A stretch of DNA of 64,000 bases from Methylobacterium sp. E-065 (lineage in GTDB: Bacteria; Pseudomonadota; Alphaproteobacteria; Rhizobiales; Beijerinckiaceae), in contig NZ_JAKSYD010000149.1 of NCBI RefSeq assembly GCF_022829605.1, positions 62,001-126,000 of the forward strand, given 5' to 3'. The notes below the pieces were generated by a model. The model was not told where the DNA came from, searched no databases, and saw only the letters and a list, made by a program, of their open reading frames with translations. A program made the position numbers and the translations under genes. Numbering within the stretch: position 1 is the first letter of the stretch; each line of letters begins with the position of its first letter. Positions 20,144 to 29,182 of the stretch are shown piece after piece.

Positions 20144-21049
20144 TCAGCCCTTCTTCCGCTTCTTGGCGTCCTTGCCGTTCCCCTTGTCGTCCCCGTTGCC
20201 GTCCCCGAACAGCAGCGTGCGGGTCGCGGCCGTCACGTCGGCCTGCCGCATCAGGCTCTCGCCGACCAGCACGACGCCGAGACCGTGCTTCCCGAGGCGG
20301 GCCACGTCGGCGTGATCGCCGATGCCGCTCTCGGCCACGGCGATCCGGTCGGCGGGGATGCCGGCCCCGAGGCGGATCGCCGTCTCGAACGAGACCTCGA
20401 AGGTCTTGAGATTGCGGTTGTTCACCCCGATCATCGCCGTGCCCAGGGGGATTGCCCGGGCCAGCTCGGCCTCGTCGTGGATCTCGACCAGAACGTCCAT
20501 CTCGAGGAGATGCGCGGTCTCGACCAACGCGACGGCCTCGTCGTCATCGAGGCAGGCCATGATGACGAGGATGCAGTCCGCCCCCCAGGCCCGGGCCTCG
20601 TAGACCTGATAGGGTTCGAACATGAAATCCTTGCGCAGGGCCGGCAGCCCGCAGGCCGCGCGCGCCGCGGTCAGATAGTCCGGCCGCCCCTGGAACGAGG
20701 GTTCGTCGGTCAGCACGGACAGGCAGGTCGCGCCGCCGGCCGCATAGGCGGCCGCCAGGGTGGCGGGGTCGAAATCGGCCCGGATCAGACCCTTCGAGGG
20801 CGAGGCCTTCTTCACCTCGGCGATGAGGGCCGGCCGATTCTCCGCCAGGTGCGCACGGATCGCCGCCGCGAAGCCGCGGACCGGGTCGGCCTGTGCGACC
20901 TTGCGCTCGAGCTTGGCCAGGGGCACGCGCAACTTCGCCTCCGCGATCTCCCGGCGCTTGTAGGCCTCGATCTTGGCGAGCACGTTGGGCCGCTCGGTCG
21001 GCGCCTCGGCGCCCGTCTCGTGGGTCGGCTCTTGCGTAAGCGAGCTCAT
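20144..21049 (-). CDS. trpC: Indole-3-glycerol phosphate synthase
   Basis: TIM-barrel enzyme of 301 residues forming indole-3-glycerol phosphate in tryptophan synthesis. The family motifs are [17 protein letters not shown] (catalytic Lys), [54 protein letters not shown] and AVAESGI. It is longer than usual (about 260-270): an extra 20 N-terminal residues and a charged C-terminal tail rich in Gly, Asp and Lys ([19 protein letters not shown]) of unknown role. The ATG at 21049 overlaps the trpD stop and has a GGAGGG ribosome site. Confidence 0.96.
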   Translation of the reverse strand: MSSLTQEPTHETGAEAPTERPNVLAKIEAYKRREIAEAKLRVPLAKLERKVAQADPVRGFAAAIRAHLAENRPALIAEVKKASPSKGLIRADFDPATLAAAYAAGGATCLSVLTDEPSFQGRPDYLTAARAACGLPALRKDFMFEPYQVYEARAWGADCILVIMACLDDDEAVALVETAHLLEMDVLVEIHDEAELARAIPLGTAMIGVNNRNLKTFEVSFETAIRLGAGIPADRIAVAESGIGDHADVARLGKHGLGVVLVGESLMRQADVTAATRTLLFGDGNGDDKGNGKDAKKRKKG

Positions 21050-22083
21050 CGGCCCTCCTGTCCATGGGAGCGGTCGTTCGAGGCACGGACGAGCCGGGCG
21101 AGCGTCTCCCGGGCCGCCCCGGACTCGACGGCATCCTGCGCCCGCGCGAGCCCGTCCGCCAGGGTCGGTGCGGCGCCCGCGACCACGAGTGCAGCGCCCG
21201 CATTGAGCGCCGCGATGTCCCGGTAGGCGTTGCGCGCACCGGCGAGCACCGCTTCGAGCGCGCGGGCGTTGTCTTCGGGATCACCGCCGCGCAATTCCTC
21301 GGGCGCGCGAAGCGTCAGGCCGAGCTCTCGCGGATCGATGGTGAAGCGGGAGATCCGGCCCTCGTCCAGGGCGACCACCCGGGTCGGACCAGTGACGGTG
21401 ATCTCATCGAGTCCGTCCGAGCCGTGAACGGTCCAGACCCGGCGGCTGCCGAGTTCCGCGAGCACCCGGGTCAGCGGCTCGGCCAAAGCCTCCTGGGCCA
21501 CGCCGAACAGCTGGTAGGCGACCCCGGCCGGATTGCTCAACGGACCCAGCAGGTTGAAGATTGTCCGGACCGGCAGTTCCGAGCGCACCGGCGCGACGTG
21601 CCGCATCGCCGGGTGGTGGGTCTGCGCGAACAGGAAGCAGAGGCCGGCCTCGTCCAGGCAGCGGGCCTGGCCCTCGGCATCGAGCCCGAGCTTCACGCCC
21701 AGCGCAGCCAGCACGTCGGCGGCGCCGGAGCGGGAGGTCGCGGCACGGTTGCCGTGCTTGGCGACCGGCACACCGCAGGCGGCCACCAGGATGGCGGCGA
21801 GCGTCGAGACGTTCACGCTGCCGGAATGGTCGCCGCCGGTGCCCACAACGTCGATGGCGCCCTCAGGCGCCGCGACGCGGGTCATGCGCGCCCGCATCGC
21901 TTCTGCGGCGCCGACGATCTCCGCGATGGTCTCGCCGCGGACCTTGAGGGCGGTCAGGAAGGCGCCGGCCTGGACCGGCGTCACCTCGCCCGACAGCAGG
22001 TCGTCGAAGGCTGCCCGCGCCTCGGCGCGGTCGAGGGCGAGGCCCCCGGCGACCTTCGCGAGATGGGGTCTGAAACTGTCCAT
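21046..22083 (-). CDS. trpD: Anthranilate phosphoribosyltransferase
   Basis: Enzyme of 345 residues that joins anthranilate and PRPP. The PRPP/Mg-binding glycine-rich motif [14 protein letters not shown], the [21 protein letters not shown] segment and LGPLSNPAG are as expected. N-terminal helical domain (about 1-70) and C-terminal alpha/beta domain follow the standard order. It is translationally coupled to trpC; a 36-bp gap separates it from trpG upstream. Confidence 0.97.
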   Translation of the reverse strand: MDSFRPHLAKVAGGLALDRAEARAAFDDLLSGEVTPVQAGAFLTALKVRGETIAEIVGAAEAMRARMTRVAAPEGAIDVVGTGGDHSGSVNVSTLAAILVAACGVPVAKHGNRAATSRSGAADVLAALGVKLGLDAEGQARCLDEAGLCFLFAQTHHPAMRHVAPVRSELPVRTIFNLLGPLSNPAGVAYQLFGVAQEALAEPLTRVLAELGSRRVWTVHGSDGLDEITVTGPTRVVALDEGRISRFTIDPRELGLTLRAPEELRGGDPEDNARALEAVLAGARNAYRDIAALNAGAALVVAGAAPTLADGLARAQDAVESGAARETLARLVRASNDRSHGQEGR

Positions 22084-22119
22084 GCGCTCTGTCGGAGGGC
22101 CGCCCCGGCCTCCCGCGGG

Positions 22120-22734
22120 TCAATGCACGTCGGAGCGGGTCCTGTCACGCGCCGCGTTCCAGGCGGCGGCGAGATCCAGAAAATTCTTCACGATCTCGGT
22201 GCCGTGCTGCGAGCGGATACTTTCCGGATGGAACTGCACGCCGTGGAGCGGGCGCTCGGCATGCTCCAGCCCCATGATCAGACCGTCCGCCTCGGCAGTC
22301 ACCTTCAGCGCCGCCGGGCAGCTGGCGCGGTCGACAACCAGGGAGTGGTAGCGCGTCGCCTCGAAACTGTCGTTGAGGCCGCGGAACAGGCCGCTGGCCC
22401 CATGCCGGATGGTCGAGACCTTGCCGTGCAGCGGCAGCGGCGCCCGGACTACGTCCCCGCCGAAGGCCTGGCCGATCGCCTGGAGGCCGAGGCAGACGCC
22501 GAAGATCGGGATTTCGTCCGACAGGTCCCGCACCACATCGAGGCACACCCCCGCCTCGTTGGGCGTGCAGGGGCCGGGCGAGAGCACGATGGCGTCCGGG
22601 GCCTTGGCGCGGATATCGGCGACGGTCAGCGCATCGTTGCGCACCACGTCGATCGCGCCGCAAAGCGGGCCGATCAGGTGCACGAGATTCCACGTAAAGG
22701 AATCGTAGTTGTCGATAACGAGGACGTTGGGCAT
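22120..22734 (-). CDS. trpG: Anthranilate synthase component II (glutamine amidotransferase)
   Basis: Class I glutamine amidotransferase of 204 residues supplying ammonia to TrpE. It begins MPNVLVIDNYDSFTWNLVH, has the oxyanion segment LSPGPCTPNEAG, the nucleophile Cys in FGVCLGLQAIG, and the His-Glu pair in GVQFHPESI. An alternative start at 22755 adds seven residues; neither has an obvious ribosome site. A long palindromic repeat lies between it and trpE, and the two subunit genes are otherwise adjacent. Confidence 0.95.
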   Translation of the reverse strand: MPNVLVIDNYDSFTWNLVHLIGPLCGAIDVVRNDALTVADIRAKAPDAIVLSPGPCTPNEAGVCLDVVRDLSDEIPIFGVCLGLQAIGQAFGGDVVRAPLPLHGKVSTIRHGASGLFRGLNDSFEATRYHSLVVDRASCPAALKVTAEADGLIMGLEHAERPLHGVQFHPESIRSQHGTEIVKNFLDLAAAWNAARDRTRSDVH

Positions 22735-22822
22735 CGCGGCGGCACGCTCGGGCATGGAGGCGATGTGACCGCTCGGGGCGAGGCGGTCAACTGGGCGTGA
22801 TGCTCAGCTCGCCCTCCCCATC

Positions 22823-22946
22823 CAGAGACCTCATCCTGAGGTGCCCGCGTCAGCGGGCCTCGAAGGAGGGCTCCAAGAATCGCGATGCGGACTGGAGGTC
22901 TCCTTCGAGGCCTCCGCTGCGCTTCGGCACCTCAGGATGAGGTTCT
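22823..22946. repeat. Long inverted repeat between trpE and trpG
   Basis: Two arms, 22823-22870 and about 22900-22946, share in opposite orientation CCTCATCCTGAGGTGC and CCTCGAAGGAG. Within the arms CCTCATCCTGAGG is itself palindromic. This word family is a common dispersed intergenic repeat in Methylobacterium-type genomes. It occupies most of the 239-bp trpE-trpG spacer. Confidence 0.8.
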
Positions 22947-22973
22947 GTCCTGGAGAGTCCGAAGCGCCACCCT

Positions 22974-24491
22974 TTATTGCCCGCGCTTCGCCTGAGCGGC
23001 GAACCGCACCGCCTCCTCGGCGGCCCGGAACAAAGCTTTGGCCTTGTTGACGCATTCCTGCTGCTCGGAGGCAGGATCGGAATCGTACACGATCCCGGCG
23101 CCGGCCTGGACGTGCATCCGCCCGTCCTTCACCACCGCCGTGCGGAGCACGATGCAGGTATCCATCTCGCCCCGCGCACCGAAATAGCCGATGCAGCCGG
23201 CATAGGGCCCGCGCTTCTCGTGCTCCAGCTCGTCGATGATCTCCATGGCCCGCACCTTCGGGGCACCCGAGACCGTGCCGGCCGGGAAACCCGCCGCCAG
23301 GGCGTCGAGCGGGTCGTGGCGCGGGTCGAGGTCGCCCTCCACGTTCGACACGATGTGCATCACTTGGCTGTAGCGCTCGATGAAGAACGAATCCGTCACC
23401 CGGACGCTGCCGATCCGCGAGACCCGGCCGGCATCGTTGCGGCCGAGGTCGAGCAGCATCAGATGCTCGGCCCGCTCCTTGGGATCGGCGAGCAGCTCCT
23501 CGGCCAAGGCCGCATCCTCGGCCGGCGTCGCGCCGCGGCGGCGGGTTCCGGCGATCGGGCGCACCGTGACGGTGCCCTCGCGCACCCGCACCAGGATTTC
23601 CGGCGAGGAACAGACGATCTGGAAGGTCTCGAAATCGAGATAGCAGAGGAACGGCGCCGGGTTGGTGCGCCGGAGCGAGCGGTACAGGCTGAAGGCCGGC
23701 AGGGTGAACGGCGCCGAGAAGCGCTGCGACAGCACCACCTGAAACACGTCGCCCGCGACGATGTATTCCTTGGCCCGCGCCACCCGGGCGGAGAAGTCGT
23801 CCGGCGTCGTGTTCGAGACCGGCTCGGGATGGGCGACCGCGGACAGGTCCACCCGGGCCTCGATCGGCAGCGGTCCTTCGAGGGCTTCCGCAACCCGGTC
23901 GAGGCGCTGGAGCGTATCCTCGTAGGCCGATCGCGCGGCGATACCGGCGGCGGGCCGCACCGGCGAGACCACGGTGATGATGTCCCGGATTGAGTCGAAC
24001 ACCACCATCACCCGCGGCCGGACCAGGATCGCGTCGGGCACGCCCAGCGGATCGGGGTTCGGCTCCGGCAGCCGCTCCATGGCGCGGACCATGTCGTAGC
24101 CGAGATAGCCGAACAGGCCCGCCGCCATGGGCGGCAGATCCTGGCCTTCGTCGCCGATAGCGCTCTCGGCGATCAGGGCGCGCAGGCTCGCGAGCGGCGC
24201 CCGGTCGTCGGGTTCAAAATGGGTGAGGTCGGCCCCGCGGGCGATCGCGGGCACGCCATCCCGGCAGCGCCAGACAAGATCCGGATCGAGGCCGATCATC
24301 GAGTAGCGCCCACGCACGGCGCCGCCCTCGACCGATTCCAGCAGGAAGGCCGGACCCGCATGCCGCGCGCGCAGCTTGAGGAAGGCCGCCACCGGCGTTT
24401 CCAGATCGGCCACGAGGCTCAGCGCGACGAAGCTCGGCTGGCCGGCCTCGTAGCGCTCCGCGAAGGCCGCGTAGTCAGACGCTTCGGCCAT
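22974..24491 (-). CDS. trpE: Anthranilate synthase component I
   Basis: Chorismate-using enzyme of 505 residues that makes anthranilate with TrpG. The N-terminal regulatory part has the LLESVEGG tryptophan-feedback motif. The catalytic C-terminal domain shows AGDVFQVVLSQRF, PIAGTRRRGATP, EHLMLLDLGRNDAGRVS, FPAGTVSGAPKVRAMEII and CIVLRTAVV, with AGAGIVYDSDPASE near the end. It starts 4 bp after the ppiD stop, so any trp-specific leader or attenuator would have to lie upstream of ppiD; none is visible. Confidence 0.97.
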   Translation of the reverse strand: MAEASDYAAFAERYEAGQPSFVALSLVADLETPVAAFLKLRARHAGPAFLLESVEGGAVRGRYSMIGLDPDLVWRCRDGVPAIARGADLTHFEPDDRAPLASLRALIAESAIGDEGQDLPPMAAGLFGYLGYDMVRAMERLPEPNPDPLGVPDAILVRPRVMVVFDSIRDIITVVSPVRPAAGIAARSAYEDTLQRLDRVAEALEGPLPIEARVDLSAVAHPEPVSNTTPDDFSARVARAKEYIVAGDVFQVVLSQRFSAPFTLPAFSLYRSLRRTNPAPFLCYLDFETFQIVCSSPEILVRVREGTVTVRPIAGTRRRGATPAEDAALAEELLADPKERAEHLMLLDLGRNDAGRVSRIGSVRVTDSFFIERYSQVMHIVSNVEGDLDPRHDPLDALAAGFPAGTVSGAPKVRAMEIIDELEHEKRGPYAGCIGYFGARGEMDTCIVLRTAVVKDGRMHVQAGAGIVYDSDPASEQQECVNKAKALFRAAEEAVRFAAQAKRGQ

Positions 24492-24495
24492 CGCC

Positions 24496-26397
24496 TCAAT
24501 ACTCGCCGCCGATGGCCCGGCGCAGGGCCGTCGCGTCGACCTTCACGCCGGCGTTCTTCTGGACCTCGGTGATGTACTCGGACAGTACGTCGTCGGCGAG
24601 CGCGGACTGGAAGTTCTGCGCGATCGTCCTGTCGCTTGGGCTTTCGGCCACGAAGGCCGGCACGGTCGCGGACGTCACCTTGAACACCGCGCGTGAGTCG
24701 TTCGCCGCCGCAGTCCCGGCCTTGCCCACCGGCGTCGCGAAGACGAGGTTGACGTCGTCGGCCGTCAGCATGTCCTTGGCTTGGTTGCGCGACAGGTCCT
24801 GCGCTTCCTGCAGGTTGATGCCGACGTCCTTGGCGACATCCTCCATGGACTCGCCCTTGTTGATCTTCTCCACAAGCTCGCGCCCCTTGGTCTGGAGGCG
24901 CTTGGCGATCTCGGTGGCGGTCCAGCCGGCCTTCACGCCGTCCTTCACCTGATCGAGCGGCTTGTCGTGCGCGGGGTCGATGTTGGTCACGTCGTACCAG
25001 ACGTAGCCGCCGGCCTTGGTCCGCAGGGGCTCGTTGTCGCCGCCGATCTCGGCGCGGAACAGGGCCGGCAGCGTGGTGTCGGCATCCGGGATGTCGGCGA
25101 CCTTCTTCCCCTCGGGGTCCTTGCCGTTGGGATCCACGGCCTTCACGGCGATCAGCTTGAGGCCGCGCTCCGCCGCGATGTCGGTGAGCGGCTTGGCACC
25201 GGCGCGCTGATCCTCGATCGCGTCGCGGGTCGTCTCCATGGCGTCGCGGGCGCGGGCGAGCGCAAGGCCCTTGCGGATCTCGCCTTCCACCGCCTCGAAC
25301 GGCTTCACGGTCCCGGGCTCGATCTTGGTCACGCGCAGGAGCACGGTGCCGAAGCGACCCTGGACCGGCTGGCTGACGCCGCCCTCCGGCAGCGCAAAGG
25401 CGGCATCGGCCACCACGGTGTCGAACAGCTCGGCTTTGCTGAGCGTCCCGAGGGCGAGGTCCTTGTCATCGGTGCCGCGCTCCGTGGCGACGGCCTCAAA
25501 GGTCTTGGAGCCGTCCTCGATCGCCTTGCGGGCGGCCTCGGCGGCGATCCTGTCGGGGAAGACGATCTGCTGGATCGTGCGCTTCTCAGGGCTGCCGAAA
25601 CGATCCTTGTTCAGGGCGTAGGCGGCGCGGGCATCGGCCTCGCTGATCGCATCGGGTTTGGCCATCGCGTCCGGATCGACCACCAGAAGGTTGGCGGTGC
25701 GGAATTCCGGCGCGCGGAAGCCCGACTTGTTGGCCTCGTACCAGCTCTTCAGCTCCTCGTCGGTCGGATCCGGGATCTGACCGGCGGTCGAGGGCGTCAG
25801 CATCAGGTACGACGCGGCGCGGCGCTCGGTCGCGTAGCGGTGGACGGCCTCGCGCAACGCCACCGGCACGTGCAGGTCGGCCGAGACGGCTTCGGCGAGC
25901 TGCAGGCGCGCGATCACCGAGCGCTGCTCGCGCACGAACATCCCCTCGTTCAACCCGGCCCGCTGTAGGGTCTGGTAGAACAGCTGCGGCTCGAACTGCC
26001 CTTGCGCGTTCTGGAAGCTTTTCTCGTCGTGGATCGCCCGGATCACCGCGGAATCCGGCACCGCGAGGCCGAGATCATGCGTCTTCTGATCGAGGGCGGC
26101 CTCGGTGATCAGCTGCGCCATGACCTGCCGGTCGAGGCCGAGCATTCGCGCCTGATCGGGGGTGAGCGCGCGCTTCAGCTGCACCTGGTAGCGCTGCATC
26201 TGGTTCTGATAGGCTTGGCGCACCTGCTCGGCGGTGATCGGCGTGCTGCCGACCGTGGCCACGTTGCTGTTGGCGCCGCCGCGGAAGAACTCCTCGACGC
26301 CGAAGATGCCCACGCCCGCGATCAGCAGGGTGAAGATGACCGTCAAGACGATCTTGCCGAGCCAATGCTGGCTGGCGTTGCGGATGCCCTGAAGCAT
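24496..26397 (-). CDS. PpiD/SurA-like periplasmic peptidyl-prolyl isomerase chaperone
   Basis: Membrane-anchored folding factor of 633 residues. A short cytosolic N-terminus (MLQGIRNASQHWLGKI) precedes a single membrane helix at about 16-34. The SurA_N-like helical domain covers about 45-240, and a parvulin-like PPIC domain lies near 255-380 (LGTLSKAELFDTVVADAAFALPEGGVSQPVQGRFG). The rest is a second SurA-type helical region. Parvulin active-site residues are only partly kept, as usual in PpiD. It probably assists proteins leaving the Sec translocon. The start at 26397 excludes a basic upstream extension. It opens the operon that continues with trpE. Confidence 0.9.
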   Translation of the reverse strand: MLQGIRNASQHWLGKIVLTVIFTLLIAGVGIFGVEEFFRGGANSNVATVGSTPITAEQVRQAYQNQMQRYQVQLKRALTPDQARMLGLDRQVMAQLITEAALDQKTHDLGLAVPDSAVIRAIHDEKSFQNAQGQFEPQLFYQTLQRAGLNEGMFVREQRSVIARLQLAEAVSADLHVPVALREAVHRYATERRAASYLMLTPSTAGQIPDPTDEELKSWYEANKSGFRAPEFRTANLLVVDPDAMAKPDAISEADARAAYALNKDRFGSPEKRTIQQIVFPDRIAAEAARKAIEDGSKTFEAVATERGTDDKDLALGTLSKAELFDTVVADAAFALPEGGVSQPVQGRFGTVLLRVTKIEPGTVKPFEAVEGEIRKGLALARARDAMETTRDAIEDQRAGAKPLTDIAAERGLKLIAVKAVDPNGKDPEGKKVADIPDADTTLPALFRAEIGGDNEPLRTKAGGYVWYDVTNIDPAHDKPLDQVKDGVKAGWTATEIAKRLQTKGRELVEKINKGESMEDVAKDVGINLQEAQDLSRNQAKDMLTADDVNLVFATPVGKAGTAAANDSRAVFKVTSATVPAFVAESPSDRTIAQNFQSALADDVLSEYITEVQKNAGVKVDATALRRAIGGEY

Positions 26398-26580
26398 GAT
26401 TGCGATCGGATACCTTCGGCGGCCGCCCCGTCGCCGGGACGGCACGTGTCCTGAAAGCCGACCGCGATAGACCATTCGCGTCCACAGGCAAAGGCTCGGC
26501 TATCCGCATCGGTTTGCGCGCTCAAGCTCGCTCTGGTAGGCCGCGACAACTTGCAAACGGCATAGCGAGGCGGGACAGGA
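26398..26580. other. Divergent promoter region ppiD / tpiA
   Basis: 183 bp that must carry the promoters of the ppiD-trp-moa operon and of tpiA. No palindrome or attenuator-like leader peptide with Trp codons is visible. Confidence 0.5.
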
Positions 26581-27342
26581 ATGACGCAGTCGGGGCGCAG
26601 ACCGCTGGTCGCCGGCAACTGGAAGATGAACGGCACGCGGGCGTCGATCCAGGTGGTCGAAGCGATCCGCGGCGGTCTCTCCCCGGAGCTGGCCGGCCGC
26701 ATCGACGTGCTGATCTGCCCGCCCGCGACGCTGATCAGTGCCTGCGTCGCGGCGGCAGCCGGCTCGCCCATCGCAATCGGCGGCCAAAATCTGCACGCGC
26801 GTCCGAGCGGCGCCTTCACGGGCTCGATCTCGGCCGAGATGCTGGCCGATCTCGGCGCCCGCTACGTGATCGTCGGCCATTCCGAGCGGCGCGCCTATCA
26901 CCACGAGACCGATGACGGCGTCCACGCCAAGGCGCTCGGCGCCCGGCGGGCGGGCCTGTGCGGAATCATCTGCGTGGGTGAGACCATCGAGGAGCGCGAG
27001 CAGGGCCGTGCCCTCGACATCGTCCGCGCCCAGCTCGCCATCGGCTTGCCGAAGGGCGCCACGGCGGCCGACACGGTGATCGCCTACGAGCCGGTCTGGG
27101 CGATCGGCTCCGGCCGGACCCCGACCCCGCGGGACATCGCGGAGGTCCACGCCTCTCTGCGCGAGATGCTCGACAAACTGGTCGGCGACGAGGCGCAGAA
27201 GATCCGCATCCTTTACGGCGGCTCCGTGAAGCCCGGCAACGCCCGCGAACTGCTGTCGGTGGACAATGTCGATGGCGCGCTGGTCGGCGGCGCCAGCCTT
27301 GTCGCCGAGGATTTCCTGGGGATCTGCGCTGCCTACGCGTGA
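26581..27342 (+). CDS. tpiA: Triosephosphate isomerase
   Basis: Glycolytic/gluconeogenic TIM-barrel enzyme of 253 residues interconverting dihydroxyacetone phosphate and glyceraldehyde 3-phosphate. Catalytic residues are all present: Asn13 and Lys15 in NWKMNGT, His100 in VGHSERR and Glu170 in [11 protein letters not shown], followed by the phosphate-binding [11 protein letters not shown] loop. The ATG has a good AGGCGGGACAGGA ribosome site. It is divergent from ppiD; secG, its frequent neighbour in alphaproteobacteria, lies 1.8 kb downstream beyond ppk2. Confidence 0.98.
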   Translation: MTQSGRRPLVAGNWKMNGTRASIQVVEAIRGGLSPELAGRIDVLICPPATLISACVAAAAGSPIAIGGQNLHARPSGAFTGSISAEMLADLGARYVIVGHSERRAYHHETDDGVHAKALGARRAGLCGIICVGETIEEREQGRALDIVRAQLAIGLPKGATAADTVIAYEPVWAIGSGRTPTPRDIAEVHASLREMLDKLVGDEAQKIRILYGGSVKPGNARELLSVDNVDGALVGGASLVAEDFLGICAAYA

Positions 27343-27431
27343 GCCCGCGGACGCGCACCGTCAGAACGTTCTCGGGGCTGTCATACGATCCTGCTTAGGA
27401 AACGCGGTCTTCCACCACCGCGATTCGAACC

Positions 27432-28343
27432 ATGACGGACGATCAGAGCCTCACCGACGCCTCCTTGATGGAGGCGATCCGCCGGGAGATCCTCGACAGT
27501 TACGACGAGGAGATCGAACTCGGCTTCGAGGAGGATCGTCTCGACAGTCTCGAGGGTGGGACCGGATCCGGCCTGGACCGTCGATTCTATTTCCGGGAAC
27601 TCCTGCGCCTCCAGCACGAGCTGGTCCGGCTTCAGGACTGGGTGCAGCACAACAAGCTGCGCGTGGTCGTGCTGTTCGAGGGGCGCGATTCGGCCGGCAA
27701 GGGCGGCGTGATCAAGCGGATCACCCAGCGCCTGAACCCGCGCGTCTGCCGGGTCGCCGCGCTGCCGGCGCCGAGCGAGCGCGAGCGCACGCAGTGGTAT
27801 TTCCAACGCTACATCGCCCACCTGCCCGCCGGCGGCGAGATCGTGCTGTTCGACCGCTCCTGGTACAACCGGGCCGGCGTGGAACGGGTGATGGGCTTCT
27901 GCACCGAAGCGGATGTCGAGGAGTTTTTCCGCTCGGTGCCCGAGTTCGAGCGGATGCTCGTGCGCTCCGGGATCGTGCTGCTGAAATACTGGTTCTCGAT
28001 CACCGACGAGGAGCAGGCCGTGCGCTTCAACATGCGCATCGCCGACCCGCTGAAGCAGTGGAAGCTCTCCCCGATGGACGTCGAATCCCGCCGCCGGTGG
28101 GAGGACTACACCCACGCCAAGGAGGAAATGCTGACGCGCACGCACATCCCCGAGGCGCCCTGGTGGGTCGTGGAGGCGGTGGACAAGAAGCGCGCGCGGC
28201 TGAACTGCATCCACCACCTGCTGGAGCAGATCCCCTACGGCACGGTGGAACATCCGGCGGTGGAGCTGCCGGCACGGGTCCGGCACGCCGACTATATCCG
28301 CGCGCCGATCCCGGCCGAGATGCACGTCCCGTCGAAGTACTGA
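27432..28343 (+). CDS. ppk2: Polyphosphate kinase 2 (PPK2 class)
   Basis: Cytosolic polyphosphate:nucleotide phosphotransferase of 303 residues. The P-loop is in LFEGRDSAGKGGVIKR, Walker B and lid follow in VLFDRSWYNRAGVERVMGFC, and WKLSPMD / YTHAKEEML / PWWVVEAVDKKRARLN are the characteristic C-terminal blocks. The single-domain length suggests class I, which prefers making NTP from NDP and polyphosphate, but the subclass cannot be fixed by eye. No ppk1 or ppx gene is adjacent. Confidence 0.94.
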   Translation: MTDDQSLTDASLMEAIRREILDSYDEEIELGFEEDRLDSLEGGTGSGLDRRFYFRELLRLQHELVRLQDWVQHNKLRVVVLFEGRDSAGKGGVIKRITQRLNPRVCRVAALPAPSERERTQWYFQRYIAHLPAGGEIVLFDRSWYNRAGVERVMGFCTEADVEEFFRSVPEFERMLVRSGIVLLKYWFSITDEEQAVRFNMRIADPLKQWKLSPMDVESRRRWEDYTHAKEEMLTRTHIPEAPWWVVEAVDKKRARLNCIHHLLEQIPYGTVEHPAVELPARVRHADYIRAPIPAEMHVPSKY

Positions 28344-28344
28344 A

Positions 28345-28442
28345 GCGCTCTCCGCCGAAGGGGACACCGGTTCGGCGCAAGAGAGCGCGTCACAACAAAG
28401 GATTTGAGCCGTGCTCGATTGCAACGCGATCGGGCACGGCTC
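28345..28442 (+). repeat. Dispersed intergenic repeat with terminal hairpin
   Basis: Element of about 98 bp after ppk2. Its 3' part is a 14-bp inverted repeat with one G-T pair (28406-28419 with 28429-28442, loop of 9), able to act as a terminator for ppk2 and, in the other direction, for the convergent NTF2-like gene. A diverged copy lies inside the GT-C-like gene at 17796-17886. Confidence 0.75.
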
Positions 28443-28473
28443 TTGGCGATCGCCCTGCTGTGGGCCGCGCCCG

Positions 28474-28923
28474 TCAGATCTTGAAGGCCTGACGGGCGAG
28501 CAGGCGCCAGCGGCCGGCATCGCGGTGCCAGACCTGCAGCACGCCGATATGGACCGGGGAGGTCTTGCCGTCCGATACCGATTCCCCGGTGAAGACATGT
28601 CGGGCGATCGCATCGTCGCCCACCACCGATACCGAGCGGTCCGACAGGGTGATGCTCGGGAAGGAGGCGCGCTTGCTGGCGAGCGGCGCGATGAAGGCCG
28701 CCTTGTCCTGCACGACGCCGCTCGAATGACCGTAGCTGAGCCCGTCATGGGTCAGCGCGTCGAGGGCAGCGCCGTCGCCGGCGAGGAGGGCCTTCGTGAG
28801 CGCATCCACTTGCGTCTCGACCACGGCCTTCTGGTCTTGGGGCTGCTCGGCAGCGGATACCGGCTCCATCAGCGCGGACGTGGCGAGGACAGCGGCGAGC
28901 GCTGCGCGGCGTGACATCGGCAT
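28474..28923 (-). CDS. Exported NTF2-like (SnoaL/DUF4440-type) protein
   Basis: Small protein of 149 residues with a signal peptide (about 1-24; an RR pair after MPMS gives a Tat-like look) and a cone-shaped NTF2-like domain of about 115 residues. Motifs such as LLAGDGAALDALTHDGLSYGHSSGVVQDKAAFI and VLQVWHRDAGRWRLLARQAF are typical of the DUF4440 group. Family members are enzymes or binding proteins of diverse function, so none is assigned. An ATG at 28917 is a possible alternative start. Confidence 0.8.
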   Translation of the reverse strand: MPMSRRAALAAVLATSALMEPVSAAEQPQDQKAVVETQVDALTKALLAGDGAALDALTHDGLSYGHSSGVVQDKAAFIAPLASKRASFPSITLSDRSVSVVGDDAIARHVFTGESVSDGKTSPVHIGVLQVWHRDAGRWRLLARQAFKI

Positions 28924-29182
28924 GGCGTTCTTCCCGGCGTGGGACGGGGATTGGGTGATCCGTCCTTACCCGCTGGATCAGAGCACAGCCGAGACGTTGG
29001 TGCGAGGGAAACGCGCGATCCGCACGCGATCAACGAGTTGGCGCCGGGTCCCGATTGGTGTATGCGCCGAGCGAGATATGCGGCTGTTGTCCTGAGCAGC
29101 GGCCGCCTGCGCGCGCCCTGCGGTCCCCGCGACCGGCCCTCAGCGACCGCCGCGCGGACCAGACCACGCCTCCGGAACACCG
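28924..29182. other. Divergent intergenic region upstream of secG
   Basis: 259 bp between the NTF2-like gene and secG. No small gene, terminator or palindrome seen; it should contain the secG promoter. Confidence 0.45.

Noticed and set aside
22756..22973. Trp attenuator between trpE and trpG
   Set aside because: The inverted repeat there belongs to a dispersed family, has no Trp-rich leader peptide and lies after trpE rather than before it.
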